Assembly (NCBI RefSeq): GCF_900113875.1
Contig: NZ_FORA01000003.1
Span: 124,001-188,000 of the forward strand
Source: Jannaschia pohangensis
Lineage (GTDB): Bacteria > Pseudomonadota > Alphaproteobacteria > Rhodobacterales > Rhodobacteraceae
Direction of reading: 5' to 3'
Length of the DNA stretch: 64,000 nucleotides
The notes beneath the pieces were generated by a model that did no database searches, had not been told where the DNA came from, and worked only from the letters and a program-made list of their open reading frames with translations. The stretch's first letter is position 1, and every line of letters begins with the position of its first letter. A program made the translations under genes and the position numbers. Of the stretch, positions 32,700-41,511 are shown in pieces.

Positions 32700-34109
32700 T
32701 CAGGTTACCTGGCGCAAGACCGCGCCCGGGTTCATGATTCCCTTGGGATCCAACGCCGACTTGATGGCCCGCATCGCGGCCAGTTTCGTCGGATCGACAT
32801 AGCGTTCCAGATCACCGACCTTGAGCCGACCGACCCCGTGTTCCGCACTGACCGATCCTCCGAACTCGTGGACAAGGTCATGCACGGCGGTCTTGATCGC
32901 GTCGCGTTCGGCGTCGTGGTCCGCCCGGTTGCGGCCCGGCATCGGGAAGACGTTGTAATGAAGGTTGCCGTCGCCCACATGGCCGAAGCAATTGATCCGG
33001 AAATTCCCGATTTTCGCGATGACATCCGTGCCCCGCGCGATGAAGTCGGGGATCGACGCCGTGGGCACGCTGATGTCGTGGCTGCTGACCGACCCGATCC
33101 GGCGGTTCCCCTCGGGGATCGACTCGCGCACGGTCCAGAAATCGCGGCGCTGGCCTTCGGATTGGGCGATGACACCGTCGCTGACCAGCCCGGCCTCGGA
33201 CGCGGCGGCGAACAGGTCTTCCAGCGCGGACTGCGGATCGCCGGACGCGCCAAGCCCAAGGTCGATCAGCACGGACCAGTCGGGCCGCCCGATCGGCAGG
33301 CGCACATCCGGCATCGTCTCTGCCAGGAATTCCAGTCCCATCCGTCCGATCAACTCGAAGGCGGACACGCCCTCGCCGATCCGGTCGCGTGCGAGGTTCA
33401 ACAGATCGAGCGCCGCCGCAGGGTCGCGCACCGCCATAATCGCCGCCCCGGTGTGGACCGGACGCGGCAGCAGTTTCAGCGTAGCCGCCGTGATGATGCC
33501 CAATGTCCCCTCGGCGCCGATCAGAAGGTGGCGCAGGTCATAACCGGTGTTGTTCTTGCGCAGCGGGCTCAGGCCATTGAGGACCGAGCCGTCGGGCAGC
33601 ACCGCCTCCAGACCCAGGCACAGGTCGCGCGCATTGCCGTAGCGCAGGACATTCACGCCGCCCGCGTTGGTCGACAGGATGCCGCCGATCCGCGCCGACC
33701 CCTGGGCCGCGATGGTCAGGGGGAACAGGCGACCGGCCTCCTTGGCGGCCTCCTGCACCTGTTGCAGGATCACGCCGGCCTCGACCGTCATGGCGTTTTC
33801 GGTCGCGTCTACGCTGCGGATGCGGGTCATGCGTTCCAGCGACAGGATGACGGGCGTGGTCAGATCGCCCGAAATCTGCCCCCCGACCAGACCCGTCCCG
33901 CCGCCGTAGGGCACGACCGGCACCCCGGCAGCAGAGGCCGCGCGCAGGATCACCGACACCTCTTGGGTCGTGGCGGGCGTAAGCAGCAGACCACCCTGCC
34001 CCGACCAACGCCCGCGCGGCTCCTCCAGATAGCGGGCCTCCAGCGGGCGGAATGCGGCTTCGGGCAGGTCGCGGCGCAGGGCGGGTTCGATCGTCGTGGC
34101 AGGGGTCAT
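32700..34109 (-). CDS. FAD-linked oxidase, D-2-hydroxyacid type
   Basis: A 469-aa flavoprotein. An N-terminal FAD-binding PCMH domain (VVPYGGGTGLVGGQ, then NAGGVNVLRYGNARDL) is followed by the C-terminal FAD-oxidase domain with GHVGDGNLHYN and AEHGVGRLK, the metal/substrate motifs of D-lactate, D-2-hydroxyglutarate and glycolate (GlcD) oxidising enzymes. The electron acceptor is probably the quinone pool or an ETF. The substrate is not fixed by sequence. Its ATG overlaps the stop of the upstream metallo-beta-lactamase-fold gene (ATGA). Confidence 0.92.
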   Translation of the reverse strand: MTPATTIEPALRRDLPEAAFRPLEARYLEEPRGRWSGQGGLLLTPATTQEVSVILRAASAAGVPVVPYGGGTGLVGGQISGDLTTPVILSLERMTRIRSVDATENAMTVEAGVILQQVQEAAKEAGRLFPLTIAAQGSARIGGILSTNAGGVNVLRYGNARDLCLGLEAVLPDGSVLNGLSPLRKNNTGYDLRHLLIGAEGTLGIITAATLKLLPRPVHTGAAIMAVRDPAAALDLLNLARDRIGEGVSAFELIGRMGLEFLAETMPDVRLPIGRPDWSVLIDLGLGASGDPQSALEDLFAAASEAGLVSDGVIAQSEGQRRDFWTVRESIPEGNRRIGSVSSHDISVPTASIPDFIARGTDVIAKIGNFRINCFGHVGDGNLHYNVFPMPGRNRADHDAERDAIKTAVHDLVHEFGGSVSAEHGVGRLKVGDLERYVDPTKLAAMRAIKSALDPKGIMNPGAVLRQVT

Positions 34110-34924
34110 TCGGATCCAGACAGGAAACTCGGGCGCAGCACGACGATGGTCGGACGGCGCGGCAGGGTGGTCAGCGACACCTCGATAAACGATGCGTCGC
34201 GGCGGTCCACCTCAAAGTCGTAGCCTTCCATCGCGTCCAGAAACGGCGTCAACGTCCCCTCGCCGAACCAATGCATCGGCAAGACAACCGACGACCGCAA
34301 CCGCCCGAGCACCCGGGCCAGCGTCTCGTGCGGCAGGGTCAGCCCGCCATCGACCGGCGCCATGACCACGTCGAGACGACCCAGGGCGATGTACTGCTCC
34401 CGCGTCGGCTCGTGATGAAGGTGGCCCAGATGGCCGATGCAGAGGCCGCCCGCCTCGAAAACGAAGATGGAATTGCCGTTCTGCTCGCCGCCACGCCCCG
34501 GGCGAATGTCGGTCGAGACGGAGCGGACCAGCATCTCGCCCAGATCGACGTAGTGATCCACCGGCTCACCCGCGCGGTCGGACCAGCCGGGCAGGATGTG
34601 GGGGATCGACGCATCCGGGTCGGGCGTCCAGTGGGTGATGTGACCCCGGTTCATCGTCACCACATCGGGCGGCGGCACCGATCCGATGAAGCCGTTGTAG
34701 TCGGTCACGGCCCGCAACCCGCCCGCCGTCTCGAGCATCCACATGGAATGGTCGATGTAGTTGAGCCGCACGGTATTGGCGTCGGGCAGCGGCGTGCCAA
34801 AGCTGGCGCGATGCAGGTATTCCACGCCCGGCGCCTGGGCCAGGGCGATGCAATGGCTCGGGATGCGCTCCTGCGCGGCGGCGGGCGCGGCGAGGGCAAG
34901 CAGGGCAAGGGTCAGTCGCAGCAT
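34106..34924 (-). CDS. Exported metallo-beta-lactamase-fold hydrolase
   Basis: A 272-aa protein with a signal peptide (MLRLTLALLALAAPAAA, cleavage before QERIP). The fold is of the UlaG-like type: LNYIDHSMWMLETAGGLRAV replaces the usual T..HATLL region, GHLGHLHHEP supplies histidines, and HWFGEGT follows. The canonical HxHxDH motif is degraded: NRGHITHWTPD keeps H-x-x-H only. Metal binding and activity are therefore uncertain. It is co-translated with the FAD oxidase, which suggests a periplasmic step feeding a cytosolic oxidation, by inference. Confidence 0.82.
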   Translation of the reverse strand: MLRLTLALLALAAPAAAQERIPSHCIALAQAPGVEYLHRASFGTPLPDANTVRLNYIDHSMWMLETAGGLRAVTDYNGFIGSVPPPDVVTMNRGHITHWTPDPDASIPHILPGWSDRAGEPVDHYVDLGEMLVRSVSTDIRPGRGGEQNGNSIFVFEAGGLCIGHLGHLHHEPTREQYIALGRLDVVMAPVDGGLTLPHETLARVLGRLRSSVVLPMHWFGEGTLTPFLDAMEGYDFEVDRRDASFIEVSLTTLPRRPTIVVLRPSFLSGSE

Positions 34925-34981
34925 GTCGGTCCTCCTGTTACCTCGGGGAAGGTAGCACGAAGGCGCGGCGCGCCAATCCCG

Positions 34982-35569
34982 TCAGCCCGCGTCCGTGCGC
35001 CCCCGGCGATCCGACCGCAGCATCGCGTAGAGGACGTGGTTGCGCCAGCGGCCGCCGATCTGGAGATAGCTTTGCGCGACACCTTCGTATTTGAAACCCG
35101 ACCGCTCCAGCAGACCGCGCGACGGCGCGTTCTCCTCGAGGCAGGCGGCCTCCAGTCGGCTGAGGTCGAGGCGGGCGAAGGCGTGGTGCGACACCGCCAG
35201 GATCGCCTCGCGCATGTAACCCTGCCGCGCGTGGCTTTCGCCGATCCAATAGCCCAGGGTCCCGGTCTGCGACGGCCCGCGCCGAATGTTGTCGAGCGTC
35301 AGCGCCCCCAGAAGCGCACCGTCGGACTTGCGCGTCAGGAACAGCGCCAGCGCCGCCCCCTGCCCGAAGCTGCGGCTGGCCCACTGCACCCGGTTGGTGA
35401 AGCTCTTGCGGCCCAGATGGTCGGGCGCCCACTCCGGCTCCCAGGGTTTCAGGAACCGCGCGGAGCTTTCGCGCAGGGCCGCCCAATTGCGATAGTCGCT
35501 GTGCTGCGGCAGGCGGAGCAGCATCCGCTCCGTCTCGATCCGCGGCTTGCGCAGCGACCCGAAGATCAC
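34982..35569 (-). CDS. GNAT acetyltransferase, RimJ/RimL type
   Basis: A 195-aa protein-N-terminal-acetyltransferase-like GNAT. TERMLLRLPQHSDYRNWAAL opens the fold, GYWIGESHARQGYMREAILAV is the acetyl-CoA-binding motif, and ENAPSRGLLERSGFKYEG is the usual RimJ ending. The start is GTG 35569, overlapping the M16 peptidase stop by 4 nt (GTGA). It is last in the thrC-M16-GNAT unit. It may acetylate ribosomal or other N-termini. Confidence 0.9.
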   Translation of the reverse strand: MIFGSLRKPRIETERMLLRLPQHSDYRNWAALRESSARFLKPWEPEWAPDHLGRKSFTNRVQWASRSFGQGAALALFLTRKSDGALLGALTLDNIRRGPSQTGTLGYWIGESHARQGYMREAILAVSHHAFARLDLSRLEAACLEENAPSRGLLERSGFKYEGVAQSYLQIGGRWRNHVLYAMLRSDRRGRTDAG

Positions 35570-36828
35570 GCGGCCAGCCTGTCGCGCAGGGTCGCCGCAT
35601 CGGGCGCGCGCCCCACCGGGCCATAGAGCGCAAGAGCCGGGTTGGCCCCGATCAGCTTGCCCGCATGGGCGCGGACGGCGGCGCAATCGACGGCATCGAT
35701 CCGGGCAATCGCCTCGGACAGTGGCGGAACCCGGTCCCAGATGGCGACGACACGGGCCAGACGTTCGGCGCGGCTCGACGGGCTTTCCAGCCCCATCAGC
35801 ATGCCCGACTTCATCTGCGCCCGGGCGCGGGCCACCTCGACCTCGGTCATGTCGTCGGCGGCGCGCTTCAGCTCGTCGATGGTCAGCCGGGCCAGATCGC
35901 CCACATCCTCGCCGCCGGTGCCCGCATAGACGGTCAGCATCCCGGCGTCGGAATAGGCCCCGACGCTGGCGAAGATCGAATAGCACAGGCCGCGCTTTTC
36001 GCGGGCTTCCTGGAACAGGCGGGACGACATGCCGCCGCCCATCACGCTCGAAAAGATCTGCGCCACATAGATGTCGTCGTCGCGGTAGCCCGGCTGATCG
36101 AAGCCGAGCGCGAAATGCGCCTGCTCCAGCGCCTTCTCGACCCGGTATTCGCCGCCCCGGAACCGGCTTGGGTCCGGCAGGGCCTGCGGACTTGGGGCAA
36201 GGTGCCCGAACAGATCCTCGGCCATGCGGCACATCGCGTCGTGATCGACCGCCCCCGCTGCCGACAGGATCATCTGGCCGGGGCCATAATGCTGCCCGGT
36301 GAAATGACGCAGGTCGGCCTCGTCGAAGGCGGCGACCCGTTCGGTCGGACCCAGGATCGTGCGGCCCATGGGCTGCTCTGGGTAAGCCGCTTCCTGAAGC
36401 CAGTCGAAGATGATGTCGTCGGGCGTATCGAGGGCCTGACCGATCTCCTGCAAGATGACGCCCCGCTCCACCTCGATCTCGCGCGGATCGAAGGTCGGGT
36501 TGAGCACGATGTCGGCGATCAGGTCGGCGGCCAATGGCACGTCGCCCGCCAGAACGCGCGCGTAATAGGCCGTCACCTCGCGCGAGGTATAGGCGTTGAT
36601 ATAGCCCCCCACGTCCTCGATCTGTTCGGCGATCTGGAGCGCGGTGCGCCGGGCCGTGCCCTTGAAGGCCATGTGTTCCAGGAAATGGGCGATGCCGTTC
36701 TGCTCGATGGCTTCGTGACGGCAACCGGCCCCGACCCACACGCCGACACTGGCCGATTCAAGGCCCGGCATGTGTTCGGTGACGACGCGGAAGCCGTTCG
36801 ACAGGCGGTGCAACTGGGGGGTGGTCAT
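35566..36828 (-). CDS. M16-family zinc peptidase (processing-peptidase-like)
   Basis: A 420-aa peptidase. The inverted zinc motif is HFLEH (His48, Glu51, His52), with the third ligand expected near EVERGVILQEI. The second M16 domain has GGGMSSRLFQEAREKRGLCYS, the family R/Y motif. It is close to mitochondrial processing peptidase beta and RPP-type bacterial homologues. It overlaps thrC by 4 nt (ATGA), an arrangement I recall from other Rhodobacteraceae and Rhizobiales. The start is ATG 36828. Confidence 0.94.
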   Translation of the reverse strand: MTTPQLHRLSNGFRVVTEHMPGLESASVGVWVGAGCRHEAIEQNGIAHFLEHMAFKGTARRTALQIAEQIEDVGGYINAYTSREVTAYYARVLAGDVPLAADLIADIVLNPTFDPREIEVERGVILQEIGQALDTPDDIIFDWLQEAAYPEQPMGRTILGPTERVAAFDEADLRHFTGQHYGPGQMILSAAGAVDHDAMCRMAEDLFGHLAPSPQALPDPSRFRGGEYRVEKALEQAHFALGFDQPGYRDDDIYVAQIFSSVMGGGMSSRLFQEAREKRGLCYSIFASVGAYSDAGMLTVYAGTGGEDVGDLARLTIDELKRAADDMTEVEVARARAQMKSGMLMGLESPSSRAERLARVVAIWDRVPPLSEAIARIDAVDCAAVRAHAGKLIGANPALALYGPVGRAPDAATLRDRLAA

Positions 36829-38210
36829 GCGGCGCGCGCCTCGTCGATCAGCGTCTCGATATCGGTCAGGTCGTTGTCGACCCGGGTGATCCGCTCGGGG
36901 CGGTCGAACAGGTCGGCCATGCGCGGCGGCAGGGGGGGGCGGATGCCGGTCGCGGCCTCGACCGCGTCGGGGAACTTGGCCGGGTGCGCGGTGGCAAGCG
37001 TGACCATGGGTGTCGTGCCCAGATGCGCCTCGGCCACCTCGACCCCCACGGCGGAATGCGGGCACAGAAGCTCGGCCCCGTGCGCGAGCGTCCGGGTGAT
37101 CGCCGCCGATGTCTGGGCCTCGGACGCCCGACCCGAGGCATAGACCTCCCGAAGGGCCTGCAACGCACCCTGGCTGACGGTGAAACCGCCGGTCTTCAGT
37201 TCCGCCATCAGCTGCGCAATCGCGGAGCCGTCGCCGTCATAGGCCAGATGCAGCGCCCTCTCGAAATTCGACGAGACCTGGATGTCCATCGACGGGCTGA
37301 TCGAGGGATGCACTTCTCCGGTGCGATATTCCCCGGTGGTCAGGCAGCGGTGCAGGATGTCGTTCTGGTTCGTCGCCACGACAAGGTGTTCGATCGGCAG
37401 GCCCATGCGCTTGGCGATGTGCCCGGCGAAGATGTCGCCGAAATTGCCCGTGGGCACGGTGAAGGACACCTTGCGATGCGGCGCCCCAAGGCTGACCGCG
37501 GCGGTGAAAAAATAGACAACCTGCGCCAGAACCCGGGCGAAGTTGATCGAATTGACCCCGGCCAGCGCGACCCGGTCGCGAAAGTCGAAGTCGTTGAACA
37601 TGTCCTTCACCCGCGCCTGACAGTCGTCGAAATGACCCGTGAGGGCCAGCGCGTGGACGTTGGATTCGGACGGCGTGGTCATCTGGCGGCGCTGCACATC
37701 CGACACCCGGCCGTGGGGATAGAGAATGAAGACGTCGACCGCCTCGAGACCCCGGAATGCCTCGATCGCCGCCGATCCGGTATCGCCACTGGTCGCGCCC
37801 ACGATGGTGACCTTCTGGCCGCGCTTCGCCAGACTGTGCTGGAACATCTGCCCGATCAGCTGCATGGCGAAATCCTTGAACGCCAGGGTCGGCCCGTGAA
37901 ACAGCTCCAGGAGAAAGTGATTGGGGGCCAGTTGCTTGAGCGGTGCGCGCGCATCGTGCCCGAACCCGGCATAGGCCTTGGCCACCAGATCCGCGAAGGT
38001 CGCCTCGTCGAAGGCGTCGGCCACGAAGGGGGCCATGATGCGGACCGCGACCTCTTCATAGGACAGGCCGGCCAGCGCCGCGATGTCCCCATGGCTGAGC
38101 GCCGGAACTTCCTCGGGCACATAGAGGCCACCGTCCCGGGCCAGCCCGGTCAGCATCGTGTCCTCGAAGCCCAGAACCGGAGCCTGTCCACGTGTAGAGA
38201 TATAGCGCAT
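36825..38210 (-). CDS. thrC: Threonine synthase
   Basis: A 461-aa PLP enzyme converting O-phosphohomoserine to threonine. The PLP lysine lies in HGPTLAFKDFAMQ; GATSGDTGSAAIEAF is the phosphate-binding region, and the N-terminal MRYISTRGQAPVLGF is standard for the long bacterial class. ATG 38210 is 26 nt after the surf1 stop, so thrC probably shares a transcript with the oxidase assembly genes. Downstream M16 and GNAT genes are translationally coupled. Confidence 0.96.
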   Translation of the reverse strand: MRYISTRGQAPVLGFEDTMLTGLARDGGLYVPEEVPALSHGDIAALAGLSYEEVAVRIMAPFVADAFDEATFADLVAKAYAGFGHDARAPLKQLAPNHFLLELFHGPTLAFKDFAMQLIGQMFQHSLAKRGQKVTIVGATSGDTGSAAIEAFRGLEAVDVFILYPHGRVSDVQRRQMTTPSESNVHALALTGHFDDCQARVKDMFNDFDFRDRVALAGVNSINFARVLAQVVYFFTAAVSLGAPHRKVSFTVPTGNFGDIFAGHIAKRMGLPIEHLVVATNQNDILHRCLTTGEYRTGEVHPSISPSMDIQVSSNFERALHLAYDGDGSAIAQLMAELKTGGFTVSQGALQALREVYASGRASEAQTSAAITRTLAHGAELLCPHSAVGVEVAEAHLGTTPMVTLATAHPAKFPDAVEAATGIRPPLPPRMADLFDRPERITRVDNDLTDIETLIDEARAA

Positions 38211-38236
38211 GTCAGCCTTCGGTCGCTTGGGGCATG

Positions 38237-38899
38237 TCAGATGGTCCGGCGCCTGATACGCCACAGCAGGAAGACTGTCATCCCCAACCACACGAGCGCC
38301 AGCCCGAACCATTGGATCGCATAGCCCAAGTGGCTGTTGGGTATCCCTTCGACGCCCACGGGTGTCGGCAGGGGGATTGTTTCGGGTGCCACGCTGCGCG
38401 CCACGACCATCACGGGTTCGGTCCCCAGGACCGGGGCCATGGCCGTCAGGTCGCGCGCATACCACAGGTCGCCTTCGGGCGGGGGGGTGCCATCGTTCTG
38501 ATCGTCGGGCCAGTTCAGGTTGCCGGTGATGGCCAGAGGCTCGTCCGGCAAATCGATCGTCTCACCGAAGTCCAGCGGCACGACGCCCAGATCCACCATG
38601 ATCCGCCGCCCGTCGGTCTCGAGCGGGACGACGATGCGGAACCCGGTTCCCGCACCCCGCCACGACCCCAGAACCCTGAGTGGCGGGCCCGCGACCGTCC
38701 CTGTCAGGACAACCGGCAGGTAATTGTCGGCATCGGGGTCAGGCTCGGCCGGCAGTGCGACAGGTGCGGCCCCGATCCGTCCCTCGATCTCGGCGATGAC
38801 GCCTTCCTTCCAGTCGAGCCGCTGCACCTGCCACAGCCCGAGCGCCACCAGCACGGCAAAGCCGCCCAAACCGAACAGAAGGGGAAGGATCAGGCGCAT
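38237..38899 (-). CDS. SURF1-family cytochrome oxidase assembly protein
   Basis: A 220-aa protein with an N-terminal and a C-terminal membrane helix (LILPLLFGLGGFAVLVALGLWQVQRL and IQWFGLALVWLGMTVFLL) flanking a periplasmic domain, the SURF1 (Shy1) layout. WQVQRLDWKE, RGAGTGFRIVVPL and NSHLGYAIQWFGLA are family motifs. It helps insert heme a into subunit I. It follows ctaE after a strong hairpin. Confidence 0.93.
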   Translation of the reverse strand: MRLILPLLFGLGGFAVLVALGLWQVQRLDWKEGVIAEIEGRIGAAPVALPAEPDPDADNYLPVVLTGTVAGPPLRVLGSWRGAGTGFRIVVPLETDGRRIMVDLGVVPLDFGETIDLPDEPLAITGNLNWPDDQNDGTPPPEGDLWYARDLTAMAPVLGTEPVMVVARSVAPETIPLPTPVGVEGIPNSHLGYAIQWFGLALVWLGMTVFLLWRIRRRTI

Positions 38900-38920
38900 G
38901 GAGACCTCTCAGAACGGGAA

Positions 38921-38944
38921 ACGGCGCGGGGCAACCCGCGCCGT
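38921..38944 (-). terminator. Hairpin between ctaE and surf1
   Basis: ACGGCGCGGG-GCAA-CCCGCGCCGT gives a perfect 10-bp stem with a GNRA loop. The minus-strand continuation TTCCCGTTCT has only short T-runs, so it probably attenuates rather than fully stops transcription from cta into surf1-thrC. Confidence 0.55.
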
Positions 38945-38966
38945 CGAAAACCGGATGTCGGGGGGA

Positions 38967-39770
38967 TCAGCCGCCCCAGACGTAGACCGCGGCAAAGAGG
39001 AACAGCCAGACGACATCCACGAAGTGCCAGTACCAGGCGGCGGCTTCGAAGCCGACGTGCTTTTCGGGCGTGAAATGCCCGGCCTGCAGACGCAGCAGGC
39101 AGACGGCCAGGAAGATCGTCCCGATCACGACATGCAGGCCGTGGAAGCCCGTCGCCATGAAGAAGTTGGCGCCATAGATGTTGCCCGCAAAGCCGAAGGC
39201 CGCGTGGCTGTACTCATAGATCTGGAAACCGGTGAAGAGCGCGCCCAAGGCGATGGCGAGGATCAGGCCCCACTTCATGTCCTGACGGTTGTTCTCGTGC
39301 ACCAGGGCGTGGTGCGCCCAGGTCGCCGCCGCGCCCGAGCAGAGCAGGATCAGCGTGTTGATCAGCGGCAGGTGCCAGGGGTCGAACGTCTCGATCCCGA
39401 CCGGCGGCCAGACGCCGTCAACCGAAGGCGACGCGGGACCCATGGGATAGATCGCGTGCTTGAAGAAGCTCCAGAACCAGGCTGCGAAGAACATCACTTC
39501 GGACATGATGAAGAAGATGAAGCCATATCGCAGGCCGATCACGACGACCGGGGTGTGGTCGCCCATGTTGGATTCGCGCACCACATCGGCCCACCAGGCG
39601 AACATCACGCCCAAGACGCCGACGAAGCCCACGGCGAACATCCAAGGGTTGGAATGATCCTTCATCCAGAACACCGCGCCGATCAGCATGATGAAACCGG
39701 CAACCGCCCCCAGGAACGGCCAGATCGAGGGCGGAAGGATGTGGTAATCGTGGTTCTTGGCGTGGGCCAT
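38967..39770 (-). CDS. ctaE: Cytochrome c oxidase subunit III
   Basis: A 267-aa subunit with seven membrane helices. [28 protein letters not shown] and the C-terminal [18 protein letters not shown] are typical of the aa3 oxidase subunit III. It stabilises the catalytic core. The subunit I gene is not in the window; a separate ctaD is usual in this group. It follows ctaG by 11 nt. Confidence 0.97.
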   Translation of the reverse strand: MAHAKNHDYHILPPSIWPFLGAVAGFIMLIGAVFWMKDHSNPWMFAVGFVGVLGVMFAWWADVVRESNMGDHTPVVVIGLRYGFIFFIMSEVMFFAAWFWSFFKHAIYPMGPASPSVDGVWPPVGIETFDPWHLPLINTLILLCSGAAATWAHHALVHENNRQDMKWGLILAIALGALFTGFQIYEYSHAAFGFAGNIYGANFFMATGFHGLHVVIGTIFLAVCLLRLQAGHFTPEKHVGFEAAAWYWHFVDVVWLFLFAAVYVWGG

Positions 39771-39781
39771 GTCGTCGCCTC

Positions 39782-40378
39782 TCAGTTGGTCTGCGTCGCC
39801 GCGTCAGTATTGCTGTTAAGCGCGGCGTAATCGTCGGGCAAGTCCGTTACGTGAAACGTATAGGACAGGGTGATTTCGGGGATGCCTTTGGCTTCGGGAT
39901 CGTCGAGGATCTCTGGATCGACGAAGAAGGTCACGGGCATCGAGATGGTCTCGCCGGGTTGCAGGATCTGCTCCTCGAAGCAGAAGCAGGCGATCTTGAC
40001 GAAATGCGGACCGGCCACAAAGGGGGCGACGTTGAAACTCGCCGTGCCCGCCACGGGCGCATCCGTGGGATTGTGCGCCTCGTAGAAGGCCAGGTTCGTC
40101 TCGCCGATGCGGACGCGCATGCTGGTCTGGACCGGCTTGAAGTCCCAGGGCATGCCCCGCTCCTTCGACGCGTCGAACCGCACCAGCACGGTTTCTTCCA
40201 GCACCCGGTCCACGCCCGCGTCGGCGCGCGACGTGGTGCCGCCATATCCGGTCACCCGGCAGAAGAGGTCATAGAGCGGAACGGATGCCCAACCGAGCGA
40301 TCCCATGCCCAGCACGGTCGCCACGGTCATGGCCACGACACGTCCATTGTCGGTCAAGCTGCGCCACCAACGTTTCAT
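39782..40378 (-). CDS. ctaG: Cytochrome c oxidase assembly protein CtaG/Cox11
   Basis: A 198-aa copper chaperone for the CuB site. One N-terminal membrane helix precedes a periplasmic immunoglobulin-like domain with the copper motif [10 protein letters not shown] (Cys-x-Cys), and [15 protein letters not shown] near the start adds a further conserved Cys. Its start overlaps the stop of the small upstream gene (ATGA). Confidence 0.96.
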   Translation of the reverse strand: MKRWWRSLTDNGRVVAMTVATVLGMGSLGWASVPLYDLFCRVTGYGGTTSRADAGVDRVLEETVLVRFDASKERGMPWDFKPVQTSMRVRIGETNLAFYEAHNPTDAPVAGTASFNVAPFVAGPHFVKIACFCFEEQILQPGETISMPVTFFVDPEILDDPEAKGIPEITLSYTFHVTDLPDDYAALNSNTDAATQTN

Positions 40379-40563
40379 TGATCGGCCTCCTCGATTGGAA
40401 CGAGCGCGGGGCGCGCGACATGGTCGAAACCTTCGGAGAAGCCGCCGGTCCGGATCTTGACCACGGTCACCCCGAAAATGATCACGATGAACCCCAGAAG
40501 CACCGCCAAAAGGCCGAAGTTCCGGCCGCGACGGCGGATATGCATCTCATGATCCTGGTGCAT
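40375..40563 (-). CDS. Small membrane protein of the cytochrome oxidase operon, 62 aa
   Basis: A 62-aa protein, MHQDHEMHIRRRGRNFG then one membrane helix (LLAVLLGFIVIIFGVTVVKI) and a short tail. It lies between ctaB and ctaG, overlapping each by 1 and 4 nt. Small proteins at this site are sometimes labelled CtaF or CoxF and assumed to help assembly or to be an accessory oxidase subunit. The His/Met-rich N-terminus could touch copper, which is speculation. Confidence 0.85.
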   Translation of the reverse strand: MHQDHEMHIRRRGRNFGLLAVLLGFIVIIFGVTVVKIRTGGFSEGFDHVARPALVPIEEADQ

Positions 40564-41504
40564 CACCAACCTCCCCAGGGGCCAAGCGCGACCTCGACCA
40601 CGAAGACGGCGAAATGCGCGAACAGATAGACAAGGGACCATTTGAACAGGCCCTTTTCGACGGCATGGCCATCGGCCTCGCTGTCGGCATCGGTCCGGTG
40701 CCACATGTCCCACGCGCCCTTGAGGAAGACCGCGTTCAGGATCACCGCCACAAGCAGCGTCAGCGGCCCGCCGATGCCCGACACCGCCGTGCCGAGCGAC
40801 ACGAGTGCCAGACCAATCGACCAGAACCACGCCTGCCGCCGCGTCTCGTCCCGGCCGTGGGTCACGGTCAGCATCGGAATGCGGGCTGTGTGGTAGTCCA
40901 TCTTGACGAACAGGGCCAGCGCCCAGAAATGCGGCGGCGTCCACATGAAGATGAGCCCGACCATCAGCCAGGCCTCGACCGGGGTGCCGCCGGTGACGGC
41001 CGCATAGCCGATCATCGGGGGGAATGCCCCGGCTAGCCCGCCGATCACCGTGTTCCACGATGTCGTCCGCTTGAGCCACATGGAATAGATGACGGTATAG
41101 AAGAAGATCGTGAAGGCCAGCCAGAAGGCCGCGACCCAATTGGCCGTCAGCCCCAGCATCACCGTGGACAGCACCGCAAGGAACAGGCCAAGCGCCAGCG
41201 CATCCGACGGCGCGACACGGCCCGACGGGATGGGCCGCTTGCGCGTGCGCTTCATCACCCGGTCGATATCCGCATCGAACCACATGTTGAGCGCGCCCGA
41301 CGCCCCGGCGCCCAGAGCGATCCACAGGATCGACGTCGCCCCGAGAAACGGATGAACCCCCGCCGGTGCGACCAGCAATCCGACCAGCGCGGTGAACACC
41401 GACAGCGACATCAGCCGCGGTTTCAGAAGCTGCCAGTAGTCGCGCAGGCTCGCCTCGTCGGCGATTGCGGCGGGGGCCGGGATATGGAGGCTGGCGTCAG
41501 TCAC
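40563..41504 (-). CDS. ctaB: Protoheme IX farnesyltransferase (heme O synthase)
   Basis: A 313-aa UbiA-type prenyltransferase with about nine helices. The Mg-diphosphate motif NMWFDADIDRVMKRTRKRP (D-x-x-D-x-x-M-x-R-T) and the second aspartate region (FMWTPPHFWALALF, KMDYHTARIPML) are clear. It makes heme O for heme A synthesis. The start is GTG 41504, 7 nt after the ctaC stop. Confidence 0.96.
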   Translation of the reverse strand: MTDASLHIPAPAAIADEASLRDYWQLLKPRLMSLSVFTALVGLLVAPAGVHPFLGATSILWIALGAGASGALNMWFDADIDRVMKRTRKRPIPSGRVAPSDALALGLFLAVLSTVMLGLTANWVAAFWLAFTIFFYTVIYSMWLKRTTSWNTVIGGLAGAFPPMIGYAAVTGGTPVEAWLMVGLIFMWTPPHFWALALFVKMDYHTARIPMLTVTHGRDETRRQAWFWSIGLALVSLGTAVSGIGGPLTLLVAVILNAVFLKGAWDMWHRTDADSEADGHAVEKGLFKWSLVYLFAHFAVFVVEVALGPWGGW

Positions 41505-41511
41505 CCGCGGC

